DNA from: Pyrocephalus nanus
Lineage: Eukaryota; Chordata; Aves; Passeriformes; Tyrannidae
Direction: 5' to 3'
Assembly: GCA_038380795.1 (NCBI GenBank)
Contig: CM076267.1
Coordinates: forward strand, 8,105,501-8,169,500
Length of the DNA: 64,000 nucleotides
Positions within the stretch are counted from its first letter, which is position 1. Every line of letters starts with the position of its first letter. This document shows positions 14,001 to 29,000 of this stretch, in pieces. The notes under the pieces were generated by a model. That model was not told the origin of the DNA. It ran no database searches and was given only the letters and a program-made list of their open reading frames with translations. The position numbers were made by a program, and so were the translations under genes.

Positions 14001-17000
14001 TGAGGAAACAAGACCCAGGCATTTCATCGGAGTCCGAACGCTTGTGTCATCGTTTGTCCTCTCCAGGTTGTCCCTTGGTGCAGAGGGGACATATTTGTAA
14101 CTTCTTCCAGAATGAGTGGAGGTTTCTCCCTGTCCTTAGACTTCTTCTATGGTAGCATGTGTTCACTAAATGGAAGGTACTTCCCAAGTACTTTCTCTGG
14201 AAGGCTTCATGTTTTCTTTGTACCTCTGTAGGCAAGCAGAGATGTTTTCTTGTTAAACCCTTTTGTCAGTAATAATGTTTTATAGCCACAGAAATTCAAG
14301 AGACCTGCAGAATCCCTATTTTTACCCTCTCTATATACACTATACATGCATAAGTATAATTTTAAATGTCTGTTCAGAATCTGGCCTTACACAGAACAAT
14401 AAAGGCAGGAAATACCCTAACTTAAAATTTTAAAAAAGTTAGGACTCTTTATTACCCTTTGCAACATTTTTCAGTGGCTTCCATTTCCCAGGGTCATTAC
14501 TTTTTCCAAAGAAGAATGTGAAAGAAGATAAATTTGCACTATGACTTTGAAGGTCACCAGTATGAAGTTGGGATGAACTAATAAAAAAAATTATGCCCTG
14601 GAACGGAACACTCCAAGGCATCTATTTAAATCAGCAGAGCATTAATCCAGGCACTTTAGCAGAGCCATATGAGATAGGAAGGATTATTGAGGTACCCAAA
14701 ACATCAAAACAGCAGACTTGGCACCAGGACACTCTATTACCTACCTTTATGACAGTGTTCTGGTATGAACATTATTAAGTCTGAAATATGTTCACAGTGT
14801 ACTGCAAACAGAACAAGAGCAAAAGAACTTTAATGAAAATTTAACCTTAAGAAGCAAGAATGAAGATACTCTTTCACTAGAGTAAATATAGCAAGAAAGA
14901 GTCAGTGAAGATAAAAAGGATCAAAGACATGTCAAATTCCATCTTCTAAAGAAAACAGAAACTCAGTTGACAGTCTGGTAAAGGTGTATTAGTACAGCAA
15001 CCACATAAAAATTTACACCAGAGCAAAACTATTTAGTCAGTAAAGTCTTATTTTGGTATCTTTCCCACTATGAATAAATATCTTTAAAATACCTGAAATA
15101 GTAACGCTCTAGATCTGAAAGTTAATTTGCAACACTCCCAAGGATGTTACAGATACAATCAAATTTGCCTTAAGCCTGTAGACTCTGAGATTTTTCACTA
15201 CTAAAAAGCCCAGGAAACTTGATCCTCATTCAGGAAAATCTTTAAGCAAAAATTAAGCCCACTCTTATTCAATAAGGTGATTAAATATATACCTACTTTA
15301 AAACACATCTTCATGAAATTTAACCAGAATAATGTTTAAAGTCGAGGTGATGATTCAGAGTTTTGTCCCTTTTAGGCAGAATCAGAGGCCTGGGTACTGC
15401 ACAGCTCCAAAAATAAAAAATACTTCTATTTTGACTGCCATCAGCATGAATAAACAAATTTGAATGGTATAACCAATGACAAATTTGGCTTTTAGTATGT
15501 ATTCACTCCTAAGAAGAAGGAAATGTGCTAACACATGTATCAAACATTATTTATCAGTAAGCAACATTCTGCATGGTAATGGGGCTGACACAGAGCAGTA
15601 AAGGACAGGAAATGCCTTTATATGATGTGTTTTACACACTGCATTAATCTGATTGTCCATTATTTCTAAAGCAAACATGGAGGCATAAAAAGTATATTAA
15701 CCGTTGCACATAAAGTCTTTTGTCACATTAGATGTTTGTCACACCTAGTGAGAGCCACAGTGGCATAGCAGGTGCCCTGCAGAATTTAAAGCAGTTGGGA
15801 GATCACCAGTACCCAGATGATCACAGCTTTTCCATGATGGAGCTCGGGTAACACTGGAATTTGACATTTGGATTCCCACTACTTCTCTGTGCTACTCAGT
15901 ACAGATATTTATTAAGGGAGATCAGCCTCTGCATGCAGGAAGGTTAAAACACAGAATCAGTGTGAACTCGCAGGGACAAAGAAGTACATTTTAATGGCTC
16001 ACTTTAATTGAATCACTGAGGCTGATTTGTCAGTCTTAAAACGAAGTGCTGACAAATGGTGGTCTTTCTCAGGCTGCATTTCTTTGACTGTACTTCAGAA
16101 AAGCATGTGGCAATGACACAATCAAAGCAGGTTAGCAGAAGCTTCTATTTAAAGATTTAATTAGGGAAGTGGCTGCAGTGGGAAGTGACTGTCTAAAAGA
16201 TTTCTGTCTGTCATAGATTATTTACTGTCTGGATGTAGAGGGATAGATGTGTGGTTTATTGTTTACAAATGCTTTTAGTAACTTATGAAATATTGAAAAC
16301 AAACTAATCTCAAAATGGGATTGATTCATGTGTTATATGTCTAGAAATTTCTTTCATGGAGTTCTGCAACTCTAGAAAGTCTCTTTTTTTTCCAACCACA
16401 AAATAAGAATTATAAAGTTACTTTAATGGATCAAGGCGATAACTTCCTACAAGCTTCATAAATTATGTATTATGGCTGTAACCTTGAAAAATAACCATGT
16501 TTATTAACGCTTGGCTGGGCTTTTTATTGCTGTTTCTTGTTAGATCCTGTGATCTTAATATTTAAATCTCTCTTTCAATTGTTGCAGCTTTTTTCTCTTG
16601 AGAGAAGAACTAGCCGCTTAGAATAAATCACTAATTTGTATTTTAATCATTCTTGGAGACAGCACTGAATATCATAATCTTCCTGAATGGAGGACCCTCG
16701 TCATAAACATATGTACAGCATCTAGCACAATGTCCTGGTTTTGTTTGGTACTTGCAAGACTTGTCATAGAGTTACCACATCATTCTTTCCTTGTGGATCT
16801 GTTAGAAAACAGATCAGTTCTAAGGAACCTAGTTCTGCCTTGCCAGTTCCCAGCATTTCTCATAGGTATCCTTGAGCATTTTCTGCTTTCTAGTTATTGC
16901 TGCTGTTGATGCAGAACTCCAGGATACGGTTCAGAAATACATAGATTAAAAAAAAAAAAAAAAAAACAAAAAAACCACAACACAAAACCCCCAAACACCT

Positions 17001-20000
17001 CTTTTTGGCTTTATATCTTTATGTAGGCCTCATAACCACTGAGGCCACAGCGATTAGGTTTGGACTGGTGCTGCAGGTTCACAAGCCACAAGGCCAGAAA
17101 GCACCATTAGGTCCTCCATCTGACCTCCTTTGCAACTCCTGCTGCTCGGTTTTGCCCACTAAAGATGAAATATAAGCTGAAATATCACTTCTTTTCTTTA
17201 CAAAGTTTGTCTTGAATTTGAAAACTTAAGAATTTGTATATCCTGTCCAAGCATCATAACTGAAATACAGATAAAAACACTCTGTTCAAGCAGCGAGGGT
17301 TGAAGTTTTAATCTTCAATAGCCTAAGCCAAGATTTTACTTTTTTGCAGTAGGAGCTTCTCAGTCTTCATATTTTGTTGTTTTTTATGTCTGTGTCTGAT
17401 GAACAACCTGGTGCAACTTCCAGCCAAAGAGTTGGTTTTACCTGCACTGCATCCTAATGTTTCCTAATTCAGTTCCTGGTGCACTGGCTGAGAAAAGTGT
17501 CATTGCATTCTTTGAAAGGATGCTTTGAATTTCCCCTTGTAGCAGTTATTTTTCTGGGCTCACTGGGTTAGAAACTGCTTCTGAAAGGAAACAACACGTG
17601 CTCCCCAGCTTGTAAGTGTTTGGTTCTGGTGCTGGATTTGGTATCCATGTGCTGGATAAAGAGAGGCTTCTCCATGGTGCACAGTGGAGCAGGGGAAAGA
17701 TTCCCTGGAATGCCACTGAGAAGGAATAGAAACACTAAGAAAAACAAAGCATGTGGAATGGCAAGGTCCTTAGCTTGAAGTATTCGACTTAGATTGTTTG
17801 TTGGCATCTGGGCAACTGAAAGAAAAATTATGATGAAAACTAACATTATTTTAATGATTTTGAACAGTTTATATATGGGTGGGGGGGAAGATACTTGAAG
17901 ATGAGCCCTGTCAAAATGCGTTGTTTGTGATTTAAAGATGTTACGTTGCATATTTAAGTTTTAAAAGCTGTAATCAATAATTGCATGTGCAGAACATCCC
18001 TCTGGACAAAGAAAAATATATCAAGTAAGGTGAAAGTCAATGTTTTCCATCTCTCTCCAGGCTAAAAGTGAACAAATCAGTGTGAGACATCTTACATCGG
18101 GAAACTGGGAAGTTATCAAAATACTGGCATATGATGAAAATACTCAAAAGATGTAAGCACTATTCTCTGTATTTGTTCATGAAAATATCTGAGTTATTAA
18201 AGTGGAATCTGTTTAACTGGAAATATCATATCTCAAATCAAACAACGATATTTCTTTCAGTTTTGAGCATTACCATAACTCTGACACACCTGAGTGCATA
18301 AAGTGCAGTTGTAAGACAATTTATTTGCCATTCTGTTGTTGAGTGTGTTTTTAAGCAGAGGGAAAAGAAGCACACCATGACATCCCTTACTCACTGCATT
18401 TTTCTGAACAAAAGAAATCAACACACAATGCAGCAGTAGTAACATTTTGGTGACTTCTTTCCTGGAATCCAGATAAAGAGTCATAGTTAATTTTTAGTAC
18501 TTGATTAAACAGAAAACCTTTAGTTTTTATCCTGGCTTGGTTACTGCATGAGGCCTCAGAGTTTTGGGGATCTGGTTCAAACTCATAAATTCAAATTATT
18601 TGTAGAGATTATCAGAACTCCTGATTCTTACTCAGCTCACACAGAAATCTTTCTGAAGCCCATCTTAGTGCTACAGTAGAAGGAGATGCAGCACATACTT
18701 GGTGCTTTTGGGGGGAAGTATAGAACTGACACAAAATGCCTGAAAGCTCCACATAACTTCAGTGGAACTTCCTTAGTTTTAAATTTTATCTGCCTATGGC
18801 AAAAAATAGACATTTTCATTTTCTTTAAAATAAATGATATTTCAGCAAGCACCTTTTTGAGCCTACAACAAGACCCACCTTCTACACTTGTACTGGAGAA
18901 AACCCTTTTTGACCAGTCCTTCTACGGGCTCTGAAAATATATCCATGGATTTTCTAGACACTTCTGCAAGGTTCAGGTGAAAAAAAATGAGGTCTGGCTG
19001 CACTCAGCCTGCAGAGAGGCAACAGACCTCATGTGGGTTGTCAGCCTCTTGAGAGGATTTCCTTGCCCTTCTTCTGCCTATCAAGCAGAAGCTTTTGGTG
19101 ATCTCACCTGGGAAACACTAAGGGCTTGTCTTGGTATTCTTGCAGCAGCTTTACCACCCAATCCCTTTCCATCTGTGAAAACTAGATAGAAGAAAAATTT
19201 TCCTACAGCTCAAAAAGGCTTTTGGGTATCATAAGACCTATTGTAATCAATTATATAATTTCATAGCGACCTTTACCTACCACTTGGATTTATATTGCAA
19301 ACTCTGGAGTGAAGGAGAAACTTTCTCCTCTGTATTTGTAATGTGCAGGAAGGCACCCTGGTTGCTGCTGGAGCTCCCTGGGCATTTCAGGATTTAAACA
19401 GAAACTATAAAACACTCTGTTCGTCACTGTTAAAATATGAACCGTATGCTTTCTGAAATAACTACTCTGTGTACTGGGTCTAAGTTTAATCTTGGAAATT
19501 AGGTTATTATATAAGTATTTTATCTTCATGGATATTTGGGAATTTTTAATTTTAAAAAATGTTATTGATGGTGCCTCTCATTTCCCTAAACACTACCCAC
19601 ATCAGACAGTTTACCAAATGGAGTTTAACTTTTAACTTTGTTCATCTTTTGGGCACAGTTATTTCTTAAGCACTGAAGAATCCCCAAGAGGAAGACAGCT
19701 GCATAGGTAAGAAGTATACGGAGACTATTTTAACAGCTTCTTCATCCAAGCTTTAAGTGCAGTGGTGCTTGGGTAATGATTTATATTGTGTAACAATTAG
19801 TATGCTTGAGCTGTAGCAAGGAAAGAATCACAGCTTTTCTAAGTTAAAAATTTCAATGATATTTTAAATTTCCTAAAAAATGGAAAAAAATTTAACACAA
19901 AATGTTTTTACCGATTACATCTTTACTAGTCCTCTATAAGCATCTAAGAAGCTAAACCTAAATGCAAGCATTTAACATGACTGTGTTTTAAAAGTAAAAA

Positions 20001-23000
20001 AAAGTCTTCTAAATAAATATATTTATAGGGTTTAATCACATAACTTAAAGTGTGTGGGCGAAGCACCTCATCCTTGCACAAACCTCAGTGCTTGAATCTG
20101 AAGTTAATGAGGCTTTTCATTGTGTCCTACTAATACTGTTACCCCACAGCACTGCTACTTATTGGATCCCCAGTCTTGCTTTGGGCAGGTTTTGGATCCT
20201 GTCCACATTGCCCAGTTTACAGAACTGAGTCCACTGAGTCATCTGAGAACAGTTTCCCTCAGGAAAATGAGGCAATGGTATTTAAGCAAGTTGGGGGACT
20301 GAAACAAATTTTGTCACTCCAATGAGCTAATTCTTGGTTTATTGTATTTTATTACAACGTAAAATGTTTCTGATTATTTTTTTCCACAGTGTATCAACAG
20401 TGGGGTCATTGAATCGTCAATGTCTCTCATGTAACTTCTTGAAAGACCGGTGCACATACTTCAGTGCAAAGTTTAGCCCCATGAATAGGCATTTTCTACT
20501 GCACTGTAAAGGTAAGTCAAATGCACAGTGTATAGCAGTGCATGTTTGCTTCTGAATTAATGTACACTCTCGAGAAGGGCATGAGGCTGGAATCTAACAG
20601 TTGGCTCAGCAGTGGATTACTCAAAGTTCTGTACAGAGCCTATTCCAAGACTAAGTGAAGATGTTCTGTGTAATAGCTAAATAACAAGTGATGTAAGAAA
20701 GCTGACATCCAATCCTAACCCTTCCGTCCAAGTAAAGGACGTTGACTTAAAGTCACCCTAAATAAAAATCCTTCACTAAAAACTTTGGAATTTATGGTGA
20801 TGGTACTGTGGTTTGTAACATCTTCATTATTTTATGTATAGGGCTTTATCTTGTGTTTTTATACCTAGTTAAAAAATGAGGGCCTTCTTCCTGTAACAGG
20901 TTCTCTATGTGTGTACACATGTATGTTCACAATGTGTCTGTACACACCCCCATATGTGTGTGTGTATCTTCCAAAAACCAGGTGTGGTTTAATCCCCAGA
21001 TCTTCTCTATCAGAATAATTGCAATTAATAAATCCTCTTGTTTTATTTTTAGCTATGTTCCATTAGCACTAAATGGCACCAGTTGGGTCAGAGTTTCTCT
21101 ATAAACAGAAAAATAGAACACTGTGAAATTTATAACCTACACTCAGGAAATAAAAACTGAGAAATAAATAAGATTATAAAAAAAGGTTCAGAAAAGCCTG
21201 AGACAATCAATAATAAAGTGTATAGCTAGACCTGTTGTCCTTGAAACTTGTAATATTTTACACTGTCCAACCAGTACTTTTGCACAGTTAGAATCAGGCT
21301 GAAAAGAGTAGAACACAAATCATCTGAAATACATGTGAATAGCCCATTTTATTTGCATGCATTTTTCTATTTCTTTAGCAACTCCACTTTTATTTTTGCA
21401 CAAAAATAAAATACCTGCCAGCTTGAGCATTGAATCTATCCAAACAAACAAAGTATGAATATATATTGGCTAAAATAAGGAGTCTGGTTTTATTTATTTT
21501 TTGTTGGTTGGGTTTTTTTGTGGAAATATACCTACAATGCATAGCTGATTAGAAAAAAAATATACAAACTGTATGGTTTATACATGCTTAAATCTGCAGC
21601 ATGATGTTAGAGAGCTAATCCTGAGATCCATATCTGAGTAAAGACTGCACTAGTAATGACTTCCTCATGCTTTAAGCAGAGTTTCCCCTTGTTCTTGACA
21701 TTCTCCCTATGGGGTAAGTCTCAGATTCCTGCAAGAGGGAGGATTGGTAAATTGGGAAGTTTTTTCCCCTGAATCAGCAATGTTCCAGGGTCCAAAGGGA
21801 TGGCTTCTTGTTATTATTTTAGCAAAGTATATTCAGCCTGTATTTTTTAATGTGTTCCTTTGATATAAAAACGTGGATGCCAGCAGGAAGTTGTGCATGG
21901 AATTACTCACAGGTTCATGACTTTTAGTGACTTTGGAGGTGGCAGTTGTCTGTTTGAGCTGATAAGGCTGTAGATCATCCACCCAGGATTAAATCTACAC
22001 TCCACTGACTTACAGCCAGTAGACTGCCCTAAGCTGCAGGTCGTGGGCACAGATGATAAACCACTGTCACTAAGTTTTTCTTACCTTTAACATTAATGCA
22101 CAACTATCAACCTGGAGTTACTCAGTGGCCTTCTCTTGTGTTTCATCAGAGCTTGGCAGTGGTGTGGCCCTCATATACTGCCACGGCTCTGTGGTGCACT
22201 GGGTGTTTGGGAGTACCAAAGTTGATGGCATCATCACCACAGAACAGGTATCAAAACCCTTCTGCAGGGTGCTGCTTATAGGAGTGTGATGTAAACTGCT
22301 TCAAGGAGACAAATGACACTGCATCTACTTGCATACACACTCTTTTTCCCACCACAAAAAGCCTTTGCTGAATTGTTACAAAAGCAATTTGCCCGGAAAA
22401 ATCATTGGGGGACTCTGGATTAGTTTGATCTATACAAGTTTCAATTCTTCCACCTCCTGTTTACCCATGAGCACCTTTATTAGGATAGCTTTTCCTTCTA
22501 AGTTTTCCTCAGCCAGGAGATCTGTCTCAGTATATCCATCTCCAGAGACTCTCCTGAGTGAGGAGTAATTTCTAGCCTCTCAGTTTTGGCAAGTGCATCC
22601 TTTGCCCTTATTTTCAACACTCCTTGCAGACTTTTTCCTTTAGCACTTCATAAACACTAACAGATATTAATCTCTCCACTCAAATAAAATATTTCATAAA
22701 GGTATTAGTTGTTTCTCCCCTTTTATACAACAGAAAATAAGCTCTGGGTTTAGGGTTAGTATTAGGAGGTCAATGGGAAATCTAAGTGCTGTGCTGAGTT
22801 CTGATGTGCTGTAACACAGTGCCTATAAGACAGGTCTGCCTCTTTTTTTTCTGATTAGCTTCTTAATCTACTGCAATCTCCCTTTTTTCAAAATCTGTCA
22901 TCATCCGTCCATCTTTTACTGTGAAAATAGAACTGGCCTGGAAAACATCAATGCTTTCCCACTGGAAAATGGTCTTTCTTAAATAAGAATTTAAAGCAAA

Positions 23001-26000
23001 ATGACAAATTCAGAAGAAGTAAAAAGAGCTAGGAAAAAAAAACAAACAAAAGAAAAAGAAACACCTGAAGAAATTATCGTCTTCAAGAGCTAAGGCAGAA
23101 AACTGTGATTCCTCAGCAATCTGCCTGTAAGATTTTTGTCCATAGTTCCTCTTGAGACTAAATGAAATTGATAAAAATCTGCAGTGGAGGCCGTGAGTGG
23201 CATCGTGCTTCTTATTTCAGATATTTACATTTCCCTAGGCTCATGCCATAATTAATTGAGAGAGACAACCTCTCGAAACACATAAATTACGCTCTGTCTC
23301 TGAACTGCTCTCAGAAGGAATTGTTTATTCTCAAAAAGGGAAGTTGTAACTCCTAATTTCAGAGGGTCCATGCGTTCATCTGCCGTGGGGTCCTCGGGGA
23401 CGTCAGCTTTTCTGCATCATTCTTCCTAGCACAATTCTGACTGACTGCTTGTAATTTAAACTCTTGTCTCATTAAAGTAAAACTAAGCTTCTTGTGTGAA
23501 AATTCCATGTTGGGGGTGGGAACACAATATTTTCTTTTGCAAGTTTACACTAGGAGGGTCCTCAGAGCAGGTACAGCAAACTGCTCTGCTTCTGAGTATG
23601 CTGAATGCTTGGTCATCCCAGTTTCACATACCATCTTGTGCATTTGCACAGCAGCTGTTGACATGAGGAATTATTCCTGGCGCACTCAGTTTCTTAGTGG
23701 TAAAGTAAAAATATAGTATCTGAAGTGGAATTAGATTACGTTACACTTAGATTTAACTGATGCTGTTTGGTTTGCAGAGCTGGCATATCAAAAGGCGCTG
23801 CTTAAACAGATAACTATGTAGCATACATGAAAATTTTTCAGCACCTCAGTAGCTTTTCCATAGAAAATATAAATGCATAATAATTCAACCCTCAGTCAAC
23901 CTAAACTTACTGTTTCTGAATGTCAAACTGCTATATTTTAGACAGTGTTATTAAGGGCCTACATAATTCTTTTATTCTTCCCTTAAAACTGAAACGTGGA
24001 GCTTATAAATTAAAAAAAGGACGCTTCTTCTGGCTGTAGGTGCAGGGTGTGGGTGCAGGGTCTGGACTGCTTGCTGAACAGAAAGGAGGCCTCTTTTTCC
24101 CATTTTGTTGGTACTTTAGTCTAACCTATGTCCTTCCCAAGGAAGTTAGTGTTGTGTTTGAAGGGAAGTGTTCGTACGGAGCTTCCAGGATCCCGTCTTA
24201 TGTGGTAAGTGGTGCTCCCATCCTTTGTTACTGAATAACTACCCTGCACTGCCTCTGTTTTTCTTCTCTCCTCGAAACAGGACCAGGTGTTCCAGTTGTT
24301 AGTGTGCACAGTACAAGTAATACTGCAAGTGAGTATTCCTTATGAAATAGTTAAATTTTGTTATCATCCCTGATTGTTTGGGAGGGTTTGGGAGAGGGGA
24401 AAGGCCATTGCAAGTATCTGAACACTAATAGATGGCTTATTCATATAAAGTTCTAATTATCACCTCTTAGCAGCATCCACATCAGCAAATGATAGGGAAA
24501 GAAGTTAATAAAAAAATCTTTCCCAGGCTTTTCAGATATGTTTTATGCTAAATGCATATGACTCATCTTCTATTTACACTTGAGTAAATTAGGTGGCAGG
24601 TTCATCTTCATCCTCTTCACTTTGTCTGTAAATCATGCTGTCATTACAGTACAACTTCTGTGTTTTTAGAGATATTTTTAAAGTTACAGTCCAATAATGT
24701 TGAAGTAAGGTACAGTCCTTGGACAATTGTTTATAAAAGCTGACCTACGTATAATGAACTTAGTCCTTATCTTGTATTTCTCAAATCAGAACAACTCCAC
24801 TGATATTTTCAGTTAAGACTTTTTAGGAGGATATTCCATACCTCTATTTGCAAGTTTTATACATTATTTTCTGTATATTTACACCAAATCTGTTGCTGTT
24901 TCATGGCTGCTTGAGGTGCTTTGTAACAGAAGACTGTCCTTCAGCAGCAGATTTTCCCCCCCTAGGTATTCCTGTGGTGCAGCAGAGGTGACAGTTTTGC
25001 AACCTCCAACTCCACTGTGACCCACTATCATGAAAGTGTGGATTGCAGGAATGGGGAACTTTATGGCTTCTTTTTTTTTTTTTTTTTTTTAATGTCATAT
25101 TTTTGCAAAGCTCAGGGCCATAATACACCGAAGGCACGGAGTTCTGTCCAGCTCAGTAAGGTGCAGCTACTGCTCAAAGCAAATTCATTGACTTCTGCAG
25201 AGCTCCTCAATCCTGTGAAGGCAGACTTTCACTCCCTATTACCTGCATCTAAAATACTGTTGATAGTGAAATACTGGAATTGAGATTTATGTGCAACATC
25301 ACAGAATAAGGCAAAGCAAGTCAGGATAGAGGGACATTGTTTCTCGTAACAACAAGAAGCCAAATAATAAGAGATATAGTTTACAATTATGTTTTAGTGC
25401 AAGATTAGATTATCCTCTTCAACTCATAAAAGAATGATTAATGACTACTACTTCAGTTATTCCATCCCCAGACTATAATTATTCCATTTTGGTTGACTGC
25501 CCAGAACAAACATTCTCCTTAGATTATCCAGTTTTGGCCCTAAGCGAAGGGTTTATTATTTAATTAAAGAAATCAAAATTTTGGAAGCAAGATCTGTAAT
25601 TTGAGTAAAAAAAAACAAACCAAAAAAAAAAAAAAAAAAAAAAAAAAAAGGAGAACAAATTACTCATCATTCTTTCATGTGTAAAAGGATCTCTTCAATT
25701 GTGTCTGCAGCTTTTAACCAAGCTGATATCCTGTTGTTGGTTGAAGTGCAGAAGACACATAAGGACATGCAGTGACCACATAGAGCTGTGCAGGCTAAAT
25801 ACTGCCCTGGAATAGGTAGCTTGAAAAGGATACCTACATGAGGCTTAGGATATTGCCCAGCAGAGTAGCCTTTTGCTGTAACAGCCCCTGTTAGTATTTA
25901 TCAGAGATACTGGTTTTCATTTGGCCATCAGCAATTTCATTGCCTACTGAAAGCAAAGCCTGTTGAAGCCGGAAAATAGATTAGATGTATATCTTTTGAA

Positions 26001-29000
26001 TTAGATGTTTGCTCAGCTCCTGAATTGTAAAGTAGTTGCATTATTAAAAAAGCATTTACAGAAGGTATTCATTTACAGGATTTATCATTGCACATTTGTC
26101 TGTTTTTCTTTAATTTTTTTGAATCTTGATTTATGTCTGGTGCTATGTCTGGTGCCTTTCAACATGCTTTTTCTTCCTGTTTCTAGAGTTTTATATTTTG
26201 GAAAATAATGCTGTGTTGAAGGAAGCTGTTTTTAAGAAAAAGAATTACAAGACTGAAATCAAAATGCTTCACATTGAGGATTACGGTAAATCTGGCAAAA
26301 TGTTATTTTAGCAAACCAAAAGCTTTCTTACAATGTCACTGTTTTTCATCTGTGTAACTACCAGCCTTTAATGTTTTTCTCTTTTCTTAAAAGAATTCCC
26401 TTTACAGTTGTCACTGCCAAAAGATTTCACAGATCGAAACCAGTATGCCCTTCTATTAATAATGTAAGTATCTGAGTCACTGAAAATAATAATAAAAAAG
26501 TACACAGTAGAAAACATTTAACTCTTTAATTAGAAAATGCTTTATTCTTTACCTTGCGTACAAAAATTACCTCATGTATTTGAGTTGATAAATCAAAAGG
26601 CTTGTTCTTGAGAAGACTTTGTGGTAGGTGCTGCCTGGTAGATATGCCTGGGGTTTTTTTCAGCTCGTCAAACCTAACTCTTCTTCTCTGTACTTTTATG
26701 TACATGAGGCACTGACACTTCTGATGGTGTAGCTGTGAGTAGTTCTTCAGTGTTTCCTGGACCCATACTGATCCTACCCACAGAGTATCTCATTCGGAGC
26801 ATGTGCTCCTTTTTATCCCTGCTAGAAACGGGTAGAGCTTCTGAGAGGGGCTCAGTTAAGATGCATAAAGCAAAACCTGCTTTTAGGAGCACTGGAAAGA
26901 AGAAAAAAATTATTTTTGAGCATCAATGGCTGAAGGCATTATAGGCATGATCCAAAGTCTGTTGATGTTTGTAGAAAACCTCTGTGGGAGGAAGGTGGTA
27001 CTCCCTGGCAACCCGTCCTGCTCTATAAAAAGAAATAGGGTGCATGTTTCTTGCAGAGACAGTCAGCCTTCAAGTTACATGTCTACACAATGTGAGCAGA
27101 GAAAAAGAGCAGAGTCATGAGCATGCCTGCAGCCTATCTGGGAAAACTGGTGATGGCCAGCTCAGGGCACCACTTCTTTCTCTCCACCTGATCTCAGCAT
27201 GGGTGTTGAGGGCTTTCCTGTACCTGCAGATCTTCTTCCATTCCCATCTGGAAGGAGCTGATGTGAATTTCAGTAACAGAGATGTAGGAATGCACTGCGA
27301 AATTGATGAAAATGCCATGTTACTGAGCTGTTATCACCTGCAGCAGACCTCCCCTTAATGGCAGCAGAGATCTTTATTGTTGATGTGAGGTCAAATTTAC
27401 AAGCTTGAGCTCCTGAATGATCCCAAATTCCTCTACTCAGATCAGATCTTAGATAATAGGACTGAGTGGCATAAAACTGCTATTTCTAAGCCCAGTTTGT
27501 GTTTAAAAATTCAGATTTTTCAGGTTGCATTTATCTGAAGTTGTGGAGACTCTCTGCTTTAATTGGTTATGAGCACGATTTTCTTTTCTTATGGTGAAAC
27601 ATTACACATTGATATTATTTCATCTTTGCAGTATTTGCTAGTTTGATATTAGAAGCACGATTATATTTTAAGCACCTCTATTAAGTGTGCCAAAGGCAAA
27701 CAGACTCTGTGAATTGACCCCAGCAGTACTGCAGGGACTCGAAAACATTTGTGCTTATTCCTTTTTCTGAGAGTAAGGAAACAATAAGGTGTTGGCAGTT
27801 TAATCCTTCCCTTTTTAAGTATCCTAGTAAATACATAATCTGCCATATACAGGTATGGTAAAATAGGAGGTTTTATACTCTTGTAGAACTACAGAAGACA
27901 GAAGGGAAGCATCAGAAAACTGAGAAGTCCAAGGTCAGAAATTACAGGAAAATGAAAATAGAAAAGCTAAGGAAATACTGTTTTGAAATGTATTTTGATA
28001 CAAAGTGGTGAAAGAACTGAGAACAGTATTGAGGCAAGGTTTAAATTTAAACTTAGCAAAGTTGAGGAAATTCATCAACTTACAAATACAGGTTGTTGTA
28101 TCTATATTTACAGCATGGAGACTTTCCTTCTTTTCAGTCAAATACCTTTTCAATATCAAATTCTCAGTGTTAGTTTTAGCAGGAGTTAGTTTTAGAAAAC
28201 TTTGTGCAGTAATGTAAGTATGAAACTGGAAATTTGAAATCTGTCCATGTAATGCAGCATATTTTGTGTCCTCCTATTCCCTAGAAGAGAAAGCAGTTAT
28301 ATTTCTTCTACAGCTTTTTACAGACTTTAAACTAAGGTTGCCAGCAGTCCCTTTTTCTATTAAAGAGGTCCCCAAATGAAATATAAAACTGAAAACTGTC
28401 ACTGAAGTTATGGGAAGTTCCCTTGTGGGATGATTATTTGAGCCTCGTAAATTCTGCCTAGCGCTTGAGAAAGAACAATTGGATATCTGTGGGCATGTAG
28501 GGGGTAATTTCTTGACCCACACAGCTCCAATTTGATGTCTTAATGTTTATTTCATCATCAGAAATACTACCAAAAAAAAAAAAAAAAAGGAAAGAAAAAA
28601 AAAAGTATTCAGGTCCAAGGTGAACATGTAGCTTTTATAGGGAACATTAGTTGTATAGATGGTATAATTTCTCAGATATTTGACTTTCCTGGGTCCCACA
28701 GTGGTACTGTTGGAACTGATTGAGAGATCTGCTGTTCCTACTGCTAGAAGGGTTAGACAAGAATGAGTGGCTGATAACAAGTGCTGCCTTTCATATTGTT
28801 CAGCTGCACCTACGTTCTATCTTCCATTCTCAGTCATGATACAATTATCATTTTAATCCATCTGCTGAAAGGATGAAAAAGAATGCTTACCAATGTCCCT
28901 GTAAGAATGTTGGTTTAATTGTGTGTCCATTTTTTGGAGAGGAGATTCTATATAACATCTTGATCCAGGCAACCTGCACTTAGATGTATATAAAGAGAAG

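Larger units (their letters stand above)
24329..26186 (+). other. DPP10: intron 10-11 (1.9 kb)
   Basis: Contains a sense-strand G-quadruplex motif at 24380-24399, a T20 tract at 25071-25090, an A28 tract at 25622-25649 and an exact 12-bp tandem duplication at 26132-26155 just before the acceptor of exon 11. Confidence 0.8.
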
